In this document: positions 35,504-44,617 of the stretch, piece by piece | How the letters are laid out: the number at the start of each line of letters is the position of its first letter | Position numbering within the stretch: position 1 is the first letter of the stretch | Origin: Pseudooctadecabacter jejudonensis | GTDB taxonomy: Bacteria > Pseudomonadota > Alphaproteobacteria > Rhodobacterales > Rhodobacteraceae | DNA length: 64,000 bases | Assembly (NCBI RefSeq): GCF_900172275.1 | Contig: NZ_FWFT01000001.1 | Span: 62,001 to 126,000, forward strand | Direction of reading: 5' to 3' | The notes under the pieces: model-generated | What the model saw: the letters and a program-made list of their open reading frames with translations, nothing else | What the model was told of the DNA's origin: nothing | Databases searched by the model: none | Translations under genes and position numbers: made by a program

Positions 35504-36752
35504 ATTCGGCGGCTGCGGCCACATGCAGGCGGGGTCCTGCATGGGCGAGCACATCGTCTGCCACCAGTTCGGCTGTGGCCGCTGACAATGTCCAGCCCAG
35601 ATGGCCGTGCCCGGTGTTGTAAAAGACGCCCGGCTGTTTGCCCGCGCCCACGCGGGGCATCATGTTGGGCATCATCGGGCGCAAACCCGCCCAAGGCACC
35701 GCGTGTTCTGTGCTGACCTGCGGGAAAAGATGTTCCACCCATTTGACCAGCGGCTGAATGCGGTCGTCGCGGATGTCTTTGTTGTAGCCGTTGAATTCCG
35801 CCGTGCCCGCCACGCGGAACCGATCCGGGCCCAGCCGTGAGGTGACGATTTTGGCTTTGTCGTCCAGCAACGACACCCAAGGTGCTGCGGCGCGGCTGGC
35901 ATCGTCGGACATGTTCACGGTGATTGAATAGCCTTTGACGGGATAGATGTTCACGCGGTCGCCCACCTGGCGCGCCAGATCGCGGGACCGGCAGCCGGCG
36001 CAAATCACAACGCCGTCGAAGTGGTCCGCATGACGCCCGCCCGTGTCGGCCCAGCCCAGATCGACGCCTTGGGTGCGCGACGTCAGCGTCGCGACCTCTG
36101 CGCCGTAGTGAAAGGCCACGCCGCGCCGCTTGCAGGCCTCGCCGAGGCCGCGGGCATAGGCGTGAATGTCGCCGGTAAAATCGCTTTCGGTGTAGTAGCC
36201 GCCGTAAAGATCGCCCTGCAACGCAGGTTCGATCTTGCGCATCTCATCCACCGTGACGGCATGGCGTTCCAGCCCGCCCTCAGCCAACAGGCCCGTGACC
36301 TTGGTGGCATGGTCAAAATCCGGTTTGCAGTTGTAGACGTGCAGGATGCCGCGCTGTTCACAATCAAACGCGAAGCCTTCGCGCGCGGCGTGCGCCTTGA
36401 GGTGGTCGCGCGCCTTGATCGCCAGCCGCACGGTTTCAACAGTGTTGGCGCGGTAGTTGGGGATGTTGCCCATAAACTCCGCCATCCACGAATATTTGTG
36501 CCACGACGGCTTGGGGTTCACCAACAGCGGCGCGCCGCGCTGGGTCATCCATTTGAGGCCCTTGAAGATGGTCGACCATTGGGTCCAGACCTCGGCGTTG
36601 GAGGCACTCAGCTGGCCGCCGTTGGCGAAAGATGTCTCCATCGCGGCGTAACGGTTTTTGTCAAAGACGGTGACGTCGAAGCCGCGGTTCAACAGGGCGT
36701 AGGCTGTGGTGATGCCGGTGATCCCGGCGCCGATGACGGCAATATGGCGCAT
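35502..36752 (-). CDS. D-amino-acid dehydrogenase-like FAD oxidoreductase (DadA family)
   Basis: A 416-residue flavoprotein starting MRHIAVIGAGITGITTAYAL, the dinucleotide-binding fold for FAD. FANGGQLSASNAEVWTQW and PVKGYSITVNM and the C-terminal GVFYNTGHGHLGWTLS are typical of DadA, which oxidatively deaminates D-amino acids at the membrane. It lies behind a tandem glycine riboswitch, so glycine itself or a glycine-yielding compound is a likely substrate or signal. The start at 36752 has AAAGGA at 8 nt. The open frame continues upstream through the riboswitch, but that extension is not protein-like. Confidence 0.9.
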   Translation of the reverse strand: MRHIAVIGAGITGITTAYALLNRGFDVTVFDKNRYAAMETSFANGGQLSASNAEVWTQWSTIFKGLKWMTQRGAPLLVNPKPSWHKYSWMAEFMGNIPNYRANTVETVRLAIKARDHLKAHAAREGFAFDCEQRGILHVYNCKPDFDHATKVTGLLAEGGLERHAVTVDEMRKIEPALQGDLYGGYYTESDFTGDIHAYARGLGEACKRRGVAFHYGAEVATLTSRTQGVDLGWADTGGRHADHFDGVVICAGCRSRDLARQVGDRVNIYPVKGYSITVNMSDDASRAAAPWVSLLDDKAKIVTSRLGPDRFRVAGTAEFNGYNKDIRDDRIQPLVKWVEHLFPQVSTEHAVPWAGLRPMMPNMMPRVGAGKQPGVFYNTGHGHLGWTLSAATAELVADDVLAHAGPRLHVAAAAE

Positions 36753-36802
36753 GGGGTGGTCCTTTCGCGCAAAGATCCGGACGGTGGCCCGTCCATCCCC
36801 AT

Positions 36803-36987
36803 CTGTCGCTTGGACCTGAGAGTGTAGCCGCAGGGGTTTGCCTGCAACGCCTCCTTCGGTGGGCAGGGGCTGCCTGCCGCTCTCCAGATTGTGGCTCCGG
36901 TCCGCGGTCCTTTTGCCTGAGAGTTTCCGGGTCGTTGCTCCTTCGGCGCGCACCGCTGCAACAGGGGCAGGCTGCGTCTCTCCCGCG
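36803..36987 (-). promoter_or_regulatory. Tandem glycine riboswitch (two aptamers)
   Basis: On the minus strand two glycine aptamers follow each other. Aptamer 1 (about 36987-36905) runs from GGAGAGACGC through GCCGAAGGAGCAA to CTCTCAGGCAAAAGGAC. Aptamer 2 (about 36886-36803) runs from GGAGAGCGGC through CACCGAAGGAGGCG to CTCTCAGGTCCAAGCGACAG. These are the conserved cores of the gcvT class. Downstream, a hairpin GGACGG-GCCA-CCGTCC (about 36780-36795) lies before the ribosome site of the DadA-like gene, probably part of the expression platform. Confidence 0.95.
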
Positions 36988-37122
36988 GGGGAGGATATGG
37001 GACAGCTATGAGCGTTTCCGATCGGAAACTCAACTGAATTCTGTTACACATTTTCATGAGGTCCGTTCACACAACGCGCGGTCACATCTGGTGCAGGCCC
37101 GCGCGCTGGGGTAGGGCGGAGC

Positions 37123-37683
37123 ATGCGCTATCCGGACCTTTATATTCTTCGCCACGGGCAGACCGAATGGAATGCCGAAAACCGTATGCAAGGCTGGCTG
37201 AATTCCCCGCTGACCCCCAAGGGTGAGATGGACGCCGCCCGTCAGGGAGAAATCTTGCGCAGCCGGGACCTTTCGGGGTTTGAGTTCTGGTCCAGCCCGT
37301 CGGGGCGTGCGGTGCAGACGGCAGCGATTGCTTGCGCGCGTTTGGCGGACAGCATTCACACCGACATCCGCCTGCGCGAGATCGGCGTGGGCGATTGGTC
37401 CGCGCGGCTGCGCGATGAATTGCCGATGCCTGACGGCCCCGACCCCTACATGCAGCAATATGCCATGGCCCCGAACGGGGAAGGGTTTGAGGCATTGCAG
37501 ACCCGCGCACAGGCTTTCCTCGACGATCTGACGGGCCCCGCTGTGATCATCACTCACGGCATCACCAGCCGCGCGATCCGGTCGATCATCGTGGGCGAAG
37601 GCGCGCTGGCCAAACCGTCTGTCCATGGCGGTCAGGGCTGTGTGTTCCACATCAAGGATGGCGTGCAAACCCTGCTGGAATGA
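37123..37683 (+). CDS. Histidine phosphatase family protein (phosphoglycerate mutase-like)
   Basis: A 186-residue protein with the catalytic RHG motif in LYILRHGQTEWNAENRMQG, the substrate Arg region SSPSGRAVQTA, the acid residue region LREIGVGDWSAR and the second His in VIITHGITSRAI. These are the branch-1 histidine phosphatase residues. It could be a phosphoglycerate mutase or a small-molecule phosphatase; the substrate is not evident. It is divergent from the glycine-riboswitch gene. Confidence 0.9.
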   Translation: MRYPDLYILRHGQTEWNAENRMQGWLNSPLTPKGEMDAARQGEILRSRDLSGFEFWSSPSGRAVQTAAIACARLADSIHTDIRLREIGVGDWSARLRDELPMPDGPDPYMQQYAMAPNGEGFEALQTRAQAFLDDLTGPAVIITHGITSRAIRSIIVGEGALAKPSVHGGQGCVFHIKDGVQTLLE

Positions 37684-37732
37684 GGGGGCAGGGCCTTTTG
37701 CAGATTTCTTCAAAATTCCGCAGATTGATCCC

Positions 37733-37761
37733 TTGCACTGATGCCAGAGTGCGGCTACACC
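37733..37761 (+). promoter_or_regulatory. Promoter of tRNA-Val (TAC)
   Basis: TTGCAC and TACACC separated by 17 nt end 10 bp before the tRNA 5' end. This is an acceptable sigma-70 promoter for a stable RNA. Confidence 0.55.
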
Positions 37762-37771
37762 CCGCGCCATC

Positions 37772-37847
<76 letters not shown>

Positions 37848-37916
37848 CCCCCCTTGATGTGTATGTGAGCCGAACCAGTGACGGTTGGCGCGTTTGACTG
37901 CGTCAAAGCACACCTG

Positions 37917-37949
37917 TGTCGGGAGTTCGAGCCTCTCACGACCCACCAC
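37917..37949 (+). repeat. 33-bp direct repeat of the tRNA-Val 3' half (att-like)
   Basis: An exact copy of 37816-37848, covering the end of the anticodon stem side, the T-arm, the acceptor 3' strand and CCA of tRNA-Val. No 5' half is present, so it is not a second tRNA gene. Such copies mark integration sites of elements that use tRNA 3' ends. Between the two copies a hairpin TTTGAC-TGC-GTCAAA lies at 37893-37907. Confidence 0.9.
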
Positions 37950-37986
37950 TCCCCGTTGACAAAGCGCCTTGCACGCAAGGTGGATG

Positions 37987-38868
37987 TCAGGCCGCTGCGT
38001 AGCGCGCTACGGCCGCCTCTCCGCCCAATGCCTCACGTATTGATGTTCGGCTGTCTGGCCGTGCGGCCTCAAATGCCGCGAAACTGCGCGCGACCATTTC
38101 CTCTAGGTCAAAAGAGACCCCGCCCGATTTGGTGGCGGTGCGCCATTGCGCTGGTTCAGCAGGGATTCCCAGATGCTCTGCGATCTCGGCATAGATCGGG
38201 CAGATGATCCCCGTGCTCAAACCGTCTTTGAGATTTGCACGGGCCGTGGCGATTTCGGAGGCGGAACGCTAATCAGGGATCCCAAAATAGGCACATGTCG
38301 CTTGTGCGAGATCAAAAAGGACTTGGGGCAAAGGGTGATTGGGGGTGTGCATGAAACTCCCCCCTTCGACCACTCTTCGAAGGCTGCTGACATATCAATT
38401 CCACTCTGCGTGGCATATGTCTGAAGCAGACGTTTTTTTCTTGCTCATAGATGTCGAAAAAGCCCACCGCCTCGTAGTGTTTGGCGGTAAACAGCGCGAC
38501 TGTCTCCGCTTGGCTCTTGCCGCACAGCCAGCCTGCAGCCGCCAAACGCGAATGGATGACGCCGCTCTCCATCGGGGAATTGATGCCGTTTATCCAAACG
38601 GTATCCGGGTGATACCCCCGAAAAAAACGCCCGGCATGGGCACACATTCCGTGTGCTTTTGAACGCGGCCTTCAAGTTCGGGCACGTTCGGTGAACCGAG
38701 CAAAAGGTCAGCCGCGTTCAGGAAGTCAAGAAAGGCAGTGTTCTCATCTTTGATCCAGCTGATCCCCGTGTCGCGGAACACACCGCGCACATCCCAATCA
38801 GGCTGTGCCCCCTGCAGGTAGGTTGTATAGGTCGTGTAAGAGCAGTTGGAATAGATGAGCGCGCGCAT
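37987..38868 (-). pseudogene. WcbI-like polysaccharide biosynthesis gene, broken at four places
   Basis: Reading back from an ATG at 38868, protein similarity passes through three frames. The parts are MRALIYSNCSYTTYTTYLQG..., then FFRGYHPDTVWINGINSP...FFDIYEQEK, then RLLQTYATQSGIDMSAAFEEW, then SFMHTPNHPLPQVLFDLAQA...FGIPD, an in-frame TAG at 38269-38271, and a tail to 37987 (GIICPIYAEIAEHLGIPAEP). The shifts fall at a run of seven T (minus strand of 38621-38627), a run of seven A (38433-38439) and a run of six G (38359-38364); each is restored by adding one base. The gene starts directly after the GSCFA stop and was probably its operon partner in capsule or glycan modification. Confidence 0.75.
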
Positions 38869-39903
38869 TCAGAACCCCATGCTTTTTTCGATTTCGACGT
38901 CGTCGCAAATGACATCATCGGGGATCGCGCCGGCCTCTATCACGGGCGTCGGTGCATCAGGCGCAGTCCGACCTTCAATAAAGGCACCGCGGAAGACCTC
39001 CATGATTGCGGCGACAATATCGGGGCGCACACTGCGGCGGTTCTCTTCGTACCCCGATGCGGTGCCGAAGGGATTGGCCACCATTTCGTAGGATGGGAAG
39101 TAGACAACATCATTGCGTGTTGCGGCGAGTTCACCCGCCACCGCCCGCAAAATGGATTTGGACAACATCGTGGCCGTCAGCACGTGATCGCCCGAGGCCG
39201 TCGCCGTCAACGGGACCGGGCTGACCGTGAGGATCACGCGCACGCCGGGGTTCACGTCTGCAAGTCGGTCAAGGAAACGCGTTGTATCGGCCAACGTCTC
39301 CGCAAATGAAAGATTGCAGAATATATAGGGCCGATCGGAATCGTCGGAATAGACACCAGGACACACCGGATATGCGCGGCCGGTTGTGCCGCCCTGATCA
39401 GCGCACCAGACTTCGGTCAGTCCTAGGGTGAACACGAAGATGCTCGCTTCTGTGAAAATAGGGCGGATCGCGGTGAGATGTTCAGCCCGTGCCGCCAGGA
39501 CGGCCTCAGCGGTTTCAAAGCCGTCGGGCGCCATGAAGGGGCGAAAGACGTCCACGTAGCGATCATCTGATCGGCGGAGAATGGGCGCACTGGCATCTGG
39601 TGTCCCTTTCAGACATTCCTCCAGAAGCTCAGTCATTTGCCGGGGCGAATAGATGTTGCCGTATCGCCCAGAATAAACGGGATCGGAGTATTCGAGCGTT
39701 TCGGTCTCCATCAAAGTGACGTCCGGTGCCGCGCGCAGATATTTTGCAACATTTTGGGCAAAGCAGCTGCCTGCGGTCGCAATTCGGTCCCGCCTTGAGA
39801 AGGGGAAGATTTGGGCAGGCCACGGCAAGACCGCCTCCTCAGTCCCAGCCATCGAAAGTTTCCAGAACGCTTTTGGCTCAAGGGCGTCCCAAGGGTTAGT
39901 CAT
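38869..39903 (-). CDS. GSCFA domain protein
   Basis: A 344-residue protein containing the family-naming sequence in DRIATAGSCFAQNVAKYL near residue 40 and the later motifs FTLGLTEVWCAD and VILTVSPVPLTAT. GSCFA proteins are SGNH-hydrolase-like and are found in glycan biosynthesis loci. The gene looks intact, although its downstream partner is broken. Base composition is somewhat lower in GC than the neighbouring core genes, fitting an accessory origin. Confidence 0.85.
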   Translation of the reverse strand: MTNPWDALEPKAFWKLSMAGTEEAVLPWPAQIFPFSRRDRIATAGSCFAQNVAKYLRAAPDVTLMETETLEYSDPVYSGRYGNIYSPRQMTELLEECLKGTPDASAPILRRSDDRYVDVFRPFMAPDGFETAEAVLAARAEHLTAIRPIFTEASIFVFTLGLTEVWCADQGGTTGRAYPVCPGVYSDDSDRPYIFCNLSFAETLADTTRFLDRLADVNPGVRVILTVSPVPLTATASGDHVLTATMLSKSILRAVAGELAATRNDVVYFPSYEMVANPFGTASGYEENRRSVRPDIVAAIMEVFRGAFIEGRTAPDAPTPVIEAGAIPDDVICDDVEIEKSMGF

Positions 39904-40228
39904 TGCAATTGCCTTGGACTGATTTAGAGGTCATGTCTTCATATTGGGATCTTGGGTGGAAATCCACCTCCGAAACTTCTGTCTGAGGTGGGCGTCTTGA
40001 GCCGCCCTGCACAGTCCACATGCAGGTCTTTATGAAATGCGAGGTCGCCCAGAGCATTTTGGCCGGTAACGGCGGAGAGTGTGCCGAACTGTTAATGTTT
40101 CGAAAGGCACTGACGGCCTTGGATATCCCGAGTTTTCTTGGGTTTTCTTGCGCCGCGACCCTCCGGAGGTGTCGCAACGCATTTCAGTGCTTTGTTTTCA
40201 TCTGACCCGAAAAACTCCAGCCGGAGGC
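39904..40228. other. Gene-free stretch between GSCFA and DEAD-box genes
   Basis: About 325 bp with no gene I can support. Two open frames (61 codons on the plus strand, 93 on the minus) show no recognisable protein features. It would contain the GSCFA promoter. Confidence 0.5.
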
Positions 40229-40250
40229 CCTAAAATTCCGGAATTTTAGG
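40229..40250. terminator. Perfect 22-bp palindrome at the 3' end of the DEAD-box gene
   Basis: CCTAAAATTCC followed directly by its reverse complement GGAATTTTAGG. It includes the TAA stop of the helicase gene. It may act as an mRNA-end hairpin, although no T-run follows on the minus strand. Confidence 0.55.
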
Positions 40251-42384
40251 CCCCCTTGCCACGCGGTTTGCGCGGTGCGGCCATGCCGCCTTGCTTGGTT
40301 GCAGCAGCGCGGGCGCGGTTTTTCTTGCTGGAGGCTTTGCCCTTGGGGGGCGGTGGGCCCTTGCGGTCTGTGCCTTCAGGGGGACGCGCGCGTTTGGATG
40401 GGTCGCTGTTGCCCTTGCGGTGCGGCTTGCCGCCGGCGTCCTTGGATGGGCCGTCTTTGCCTTTGAAGGGTGGTTTGCCCCCCTTGTTTTTCCCGGTCGT
40501 GGGCTTTGCGCCTTTTGGCTTGCCCTCATAAGGCTTCCCGCGGGCCGGCTTGTCCCCACGGGGGGTGTCTCCGCGAGGTTTGTCGCCACGGGGTTTGTCG
40601 TCACGGGGCTTGCGCGGGCGGATGGGTTCGATCGTGTCATCCGAAGGCTTCGGGCCTTTGGCGCGGTGCGGTGCATCTTTTGGTTTGCCTTTGGGCTTTT
40701 TGGCCTTGGGGGCGGGGGCGTCGTTCCAATCGACCGGTGGGGTCGATGGTTTTTTCGGGCGTCCTGCGCCTGCCTTTGGCCTTGGGCCAGGCTTGGGCCG
40801 TGGGCCGGAGGCGATCTGCGGGGCGCTGTCCAATTCGGTCAGGGGCGCGCCATTTTCGAGTGTCATGTCCTGATCCAAAGCCGCCTTAAGTGTGGGCACG
40901 GCCTCTTTGCGGACCTCGATAAAGCTTTGATCGTCCTGAATGCGGATGGCGCCGATGTCGTCTTTTGTGATGTTGCCCATTTTGCAAAGCATCGGCAGCA
41001 GGCGGCGTGGCTCGGCCCCGGCGTCGCGCCCGCCGGGCAGGGAAAACCACACGCTGGGGCCAAAGGCCGTGCGGGGTTTGGGGGCCTCGTGGACGTCCGA
41101 CAGCTCCTCCGGGGCGGTGTGCTTTTCACGCCAAAGACGGACGTAGGCCGCGGCGAGTTGTTCGGTCGTGAAGCGGTCTGCCAGCTGGGCCACGGTGTCG
41201 GCGCTCGATCCGTCGATATCGGCGGACCAGTCGGTGTCGGACAACATGCGGTCTTCGTCGCGGGCGATCACGGCCTCGGCTGAGGGGGCTTCGGCCCAGG
41301 TGGCGGTGAGTTTCGCCCAGCCCAGCAGGCGGTTTGCCTTCTTGTGCACCGCAGGCGGCACGATCAGCGCGGAGACGCCCTGGCGGCCCGCGCGGCCTGT
41401 CCGGCCGGAGCGGTGCAGCAGCGTTTCCTGGTTGGTGGGCAGTTCAGCGTGAATGACCAGATCCAGGTTGGGCAGGTCAATGCCGCGGGCGGCCACGTCT
41501 GTGGCCACGCAAACCCGTGCACGTCCGTCGCGCATGGCCTGAAGGGCATTGGTGCGTTCGGACTGCGTCAGCTCCCCCGAGAGGGCCACGACGGAAAAGC
41601 CCCGATTGCTGAGGCGGGTGGTCATGCGGTTGACGGTGGCGCGGGTGTTGCAGAACACGATGGCGTTCGGGGCCTCATAGAACCGCAGCACGTTGATGAT
41701 GGCGTTTTCCACGTCGCGGGGGGCCACGCGGTAGGCCATATAGTCGATGTCGGCGTGTTGCTTTTCGCCCGTGGTTGTGGCGATGCGTTCGGCGTTGTTT
41801 TGGTAGCGCTGCGCCAGTTTGGCGATGGCATTGGGCACGGTGGCCGAGAACAGCAGGGTCTGGCGGTCACTTGGCGCTTCATCAAGGATGAATTCCAGAT
41901 CTTCGCGAAAGCCCAGATCCAGCATTTCGTCCGCCTCATCCAGCACCACCGCCTGCAGGGCCGACAGATCAATCGTGCCGCGCATGATATGGTCGCGCAG
42001 GCGGCCCGGGGTGGCCACAACCACATGGGCGCCGCGCGCCAGCGCACGGCGTTCGTCACGCATGTCCATGCCGCCCACAGTGGAGGCGATGACGGCACCC
42101 GCCTGGGCATAAAGCCACGCCAGTTCGCGTTTGACTTGCAGGGCCAGTTCGCGGGTCGGTGCGATGACGAGGGCGAGGGGGGATGAGGCTGTGCCGAAGA
42201 CCTCGGCCTGCCCAAAGAGGCGCGGGGCAATGGCCAGACCGAAGCCCAGTGTTTTGCCAGACCCGGTTTGCGCGGAGACCAGCATGTCGCGGCCCACAAG
42301 GTCGGGGGCGGTCACGGCCTCTTGCACGGGGGTGAGGGTGTCATAGCCTTTGGCGGCCAGCGCCTCGCTCAGGGCATGTTTCAA
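40246..42384 (-). CDS. DEAD-box RNA helicase with long basic C-terminal tail
   Basis: From the TTG at 42384 the product has 712 residues. Helicase motifs are clear: Q-motif TLTPVQEAV, motif I SAQTGSGKT, Ia PTRELALQ, Ib TPGRL, DEAD in VLDEADEMLD, III FSATVP, VI HRSGRTGRAGR. A DbpA-like RNA-binding region (PRRLLPMLCKMGNITKDDIG) follows. The last 170 residues are Lys/Pro/Gly-rich with repeats of KPRGD. No in-frame ATG or GTG exists near the N-terminus; the choice is between TTG at 42384 (GGAAA upstream) and TTG at 42522. Probable role in ribosome assembly or RNA turnover. Confidence 0.88.
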   Translation of the reverse strand: MKHALSEALAAKGYDTLTPVQEAVTAPDLVGRDMLVSAQTGSGKTLGFGLAIAPRLFGQAEVFGTASSPLALVIAPTRELALQVKRELAWLYAQAGAVIASTVGGMDMRDERRALARGAHVVVATPGRLRDHIMRGTIDLSALQAVVLDEADEMLDLGFREDLEFILDEAPSDRQTLLFSATVPNAIAKLAQRYQNNAERIATTTGEKQHADIDYMAYRVAPRDVENAIINVLRFYEAPNAIVFCNTRATVNRMTTRLSNRGFSVVALSGELTQSERTNALQAMRDGRARVCVATDVAARGIDLPNLDLVIHAELPTNQETLLHRSGRTGRAGRQGVSALIVPPAVHKKANRLLGWAKLTATWAEAPSAEAVIARDEDRMLSDTDWSADIDGSSADTVAQLADRFTTEQLAAAYVRLWREKHTAPEELSDVHEAPKPRTAFGPSVWFSLPGGRDAGAEPRRLLPMLCKMGNITKDDIGAIRIQDDQSFIEVRKEAVPTLKAALDQDMTLENGAPLTELDSAPQIASGPRPKPGPRPKAGAGRPKKPSTPPVDWNDAPAPKAKKPKGKPKDAPHRAKGPKPSDDTIEPIRPRKPRDDKPRGDKPRGDTPRGDKPARGKPYEGKPKGAKPTTGKNKGGKPPFKGKDGPSKDAGGKPHRKGNSDPSKRARPPEGTDRKGPPPPKGKASSKKNRARAAATKQGGMAAPRKPRGKGA

Positions 42385-42585
42385 GGGAATTTCCAGTTCT
42401 TGAGGGATCGCGGGCCTTTTGCCACACGCGTTTGCAGGGGCCTTACGCCTTTGGGGGGGGCTTGTATAGGGGGCGGTGATGCGGGGCGCGTTTCTGTGCC
42501 TTGGCGCACATAATGTGATCAATGCTGCGGATTAGATGCGCGGGTGCACGGTGCTATATGGAAACCAAGCAAAAGGAGATGTCTG

Positions 42586-43524
42586 ATGTCATGGAACCCC
42601 GCCCTTGATCCGGATTGTCCCAAAGGGGACGCCGTGGATGCCATTGAGACGGTGATTGTGCCCCGTGCGCGCGATTTGGGCGGGTTCGAAGTCCGCCGCG
42701 CCTTGCCTGCCCCGAAGCGCCAGATGGTGGGACCGTTCATTTTCTTTGATCAGATGGGCCCGGCGGAGTTTCTGAGCGGGCAGGGCATTGATGTGCGCCC
42801 GCATCCTCATATTGGTCTGGCGACGGTGACCTATTTGCATCGCGGGTCGATCCATCACCGCGACAGTCTGGGCACGGACAGCTGGATCAATCCAGGTGAT
42901 GTGAACCTGATGATCGCGGGCCATGGCATCACCCATTCGGAACGGGTGGACGGCGCGGTGCGTGAGGCGCCTCATTCGCTGTTTGGCATTCAGTCGTGGA
43001 TCGCGCTGCCCGAAGACAAGGAAGATGATCCGGCGGAGTTCATTCATGCCGCTGCCGGAGACTTGCCGATGATGGAGGGCGAGGGCAAAGAGGTGCGTTT
43101 GATCCTAGGGTCCGCTTACGGTGAGACCGCGCAGGTCGAGACCCCGTCGGAGATGTTTTATCTGGATGCGGTGTTGCAGGCGGGCGCGTCGATCCCGTTG
43201 CCCGATGATCATGAGGATCGCGGCGTCTATGTGCTGACGGGGTCGGTTGAGGTCGCGGGTGAGGTGTTTGACGCAGGCCGCATGATGGTGTTCCGACCAG
43301 GTGACCGGATCAGCCTGAAGGCGGGCGCTGGCGGTGCGCGGCTGATGATTTTGGGCGGGGCCACGTTGAATGGGCCACGGCATATCTGGTGGAATTTCGT
43401 GGCGTCCTCAAAAGACAAGATCGATGCGGCCAAGGAAGCCTGGCGTGCCGGGGATTGGGCCCATGGGCGGTTTCAGCTGCCGGTGGGGGATGCGGATGAA
43501 TTCATTCCCTTGCCGGAAAAATAG
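42586..43524 (+). CDS. Pirin family protein
   Basis: A 312-residue bicupin protein. The metal-binding His/Glu motif lies in DVRPHPHIGLATVTYLHRGS and GHGITHSER, and the C-terminal Pirin_C domain includes GEVFDAGRMMVFRPGDRI. Pirins bind iron and some oxidise flavonols; the cellular role is not known. The ATG at 42586 has AGGAG at 8 nt, better than the in-frame ATG at 42544. Confidence 0.92.
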   Translation: MSWNPALDPDCPKGDAVDAIETVIVPRARDLGGFEVRRALPAPKRQMVGPFIFFDQMGPAEFLSGQGIDVRPHPHIGLATVTYLHRGSIHHRDSLGTDSWINPGDVNLMIAGHGITHSERVDGAVREAPHSLFGIQSWIALPEDKEDDPAEFIHAAAGDLPMMEGEGKEVRLILGSAYGETAQVETPSEMFYLDAVLQAGASIPLPDDHEDRGVYVLTGSVEVAGEVFDAGRMMVFRPGDRISLKAGAGGARLMILGGATLNGPRHIWWNFVASSKDKIDAAKEAWRAGDWAHGRFQLPVGDADEFIPLPEK

Positions 43525-43557
43525 CCGGTGTTGCGGGTGTTGTGACGTCGGAATTCA

Positions 43558-43577
43558 GGTATTTTTGACCCAAAGAA
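43558..43577 (+). repeat. Dispersed element tail, copy C (no hairpin)
   Basis: An exact 20-nt copy of GGTATTTTTGACCCAAAGAA between the convergent pirin and polysaccharide deacetylase genes. No strong hairpin precedes it. Confidence 0.92.
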
Positions 43578-43616
43578 GCAGGGCGGTGCGTTTTGGCCGC
43601 CCTGTTTGTGTGTGGA

Positions 43617-44384
43617 TCACCCGGATTGGGTCACGCGGCGGAAATTGCGGTTTTGCCAGAGTGGCCAGCCGATAATCTGGCTGACGGTGACAAAGTGCAG
43701 GCCGCGCGCGGTCAGGCCATCGAGGGTGGCGGGCATGGCGTCGATTGTGCCGCGGTGGATGTCGTGGCTGAGGATGATCGCGCCTTGGTGGGAGTGGCGC
43801 AGGATGCGGGAGGCCACGGTATTGGCGCCCGGCCTGCGCCAGTCCTGCGGGTCGACGGACCACAGGATTGTGGGCAGGCGACGGACGTCATTGAGCCAGC
43901 CGCGTTGGCGCCGGGTGAAGGACCCGTAGGGCGGACGAAAGGTGACGGGCGGGCGGCCTGTCACCTGATAGATGGCATCGGTGGTGCGGTCGATTTCACG
44001 GATCACGGTGGCGTCGGAATGACGATCCAGAAAGGGGTGGGACCAGCTGTGGTTGCCAATTTCATGGCCTTCGTCTGCAATGCGGCGGGTGAGGGCTGGG
44101 TAGGCTGCGACGCGGTTGCCGATCAAATAGAAGGTCGCGCGCAGGCCCCGGTCGCGCAGCATGTCCAAAAGGCGCGGCGTGTGCGTGGGATGGGGGCCGT
44201 CGTCGAAGGTCATTGCGACCACGGGGGAGGGGGTGCGCACCGCCGTGATTGTCGCCACATCGGACTGCACGATGTCATTGGGCAGGGCGATCAGCGGGCG
44301 CGCCTGCGCCGGTGTCACGATCATTGGGGCGGCCAAACCGCCCAAACCAGCCGCCAAAAGATGGCGGCGCGAAAGCTGTGTCAT
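43617..44384 (-). CDS. Polysaccharide deacetylase (NodB domain), exported
   Basis: A 255-residue carbohydrate esterase 4 family protein. The N-terminus MTQLSRRHLLAAGLGGLAA is a twin-arginine-type signal. NodB motifs are visible: TFDDGPHPTHTPRLLD (catalytic and metal Asp), HEIGNHSWSHP (metal His), RPPYGSFTRRQRGW, and WSVDPQDW. It removes acetyl groups from a surface or cell-wall glycan. GGAGG lies upstream of the ATG. Confidence 0.92.
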   Translation of the reverse strand: MTQLSRRHLLAAGLGGLAAPMIVTPAQARPLIALPNDIVQSDVATITAVRTPSPVVAMTFDDGPHPTHTPRLLDMLRDRGLRATFYLIGNRVAAYPALTRRIADEGHEIGNHSWSHPFLDRHSDATVIREIDRTTDAIYQVTGRPPVTFRPPYGSFTRRQRGWLNDVRRLPTILWSVDPQDWRRPGANTVASRILRHSHQGAIILSHDIHRGTIDAMPATLDGLTARGLHFVTVSQIIGWPLWQNRNFRRVTQSG

Positions 44385-44555
44385 AGAACCCTCCCCCGAG
44401 GTGTGTCGCGTCGGTCCTAAGCGTTGGGGGGATTCCTGTTTGAAATCAAAGGTTTTTTAGAAAAACACTGTGTTCATAGGGGGAGCGTGGTGGCGGCCTA
44501 CTGTATCTTGTGGGGACGTTGATGCGAAAAGCTGCATTTGTGCGATGTTCTTGTC

Positions 44556-44583
44556 TTGACGCCCTCGGCTTGCCTGCCTAGAA
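44556..44583 (+). promoter_or_regulatory. Promoter of the tRNA-Asp pair
   Basis: TTGACG and CTAGAA separated by 16 nt, ending 34 bp before the first tRNA-Asp; a common form for stable-RNA promoters in this group. Confidence 0.6.
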
Positions 44584-44617
44584 GCACCTCACGTTGATGC
44601 AAATCAGCGGACAGTGG

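Noticed and set aside
36752-36953. N-terminal extension of the DadA-like protein through the upstream region
   Set aside because: The extra codons are a by-product of the glycine riboswitch, and the FAD-binding start at 36752 has its own ribosome site.
37917-37949. A third tRNA-Val gene
   Set aside because: Only the 3' half is present; there is no D-arm, anticodon or 5' acceptor strand.
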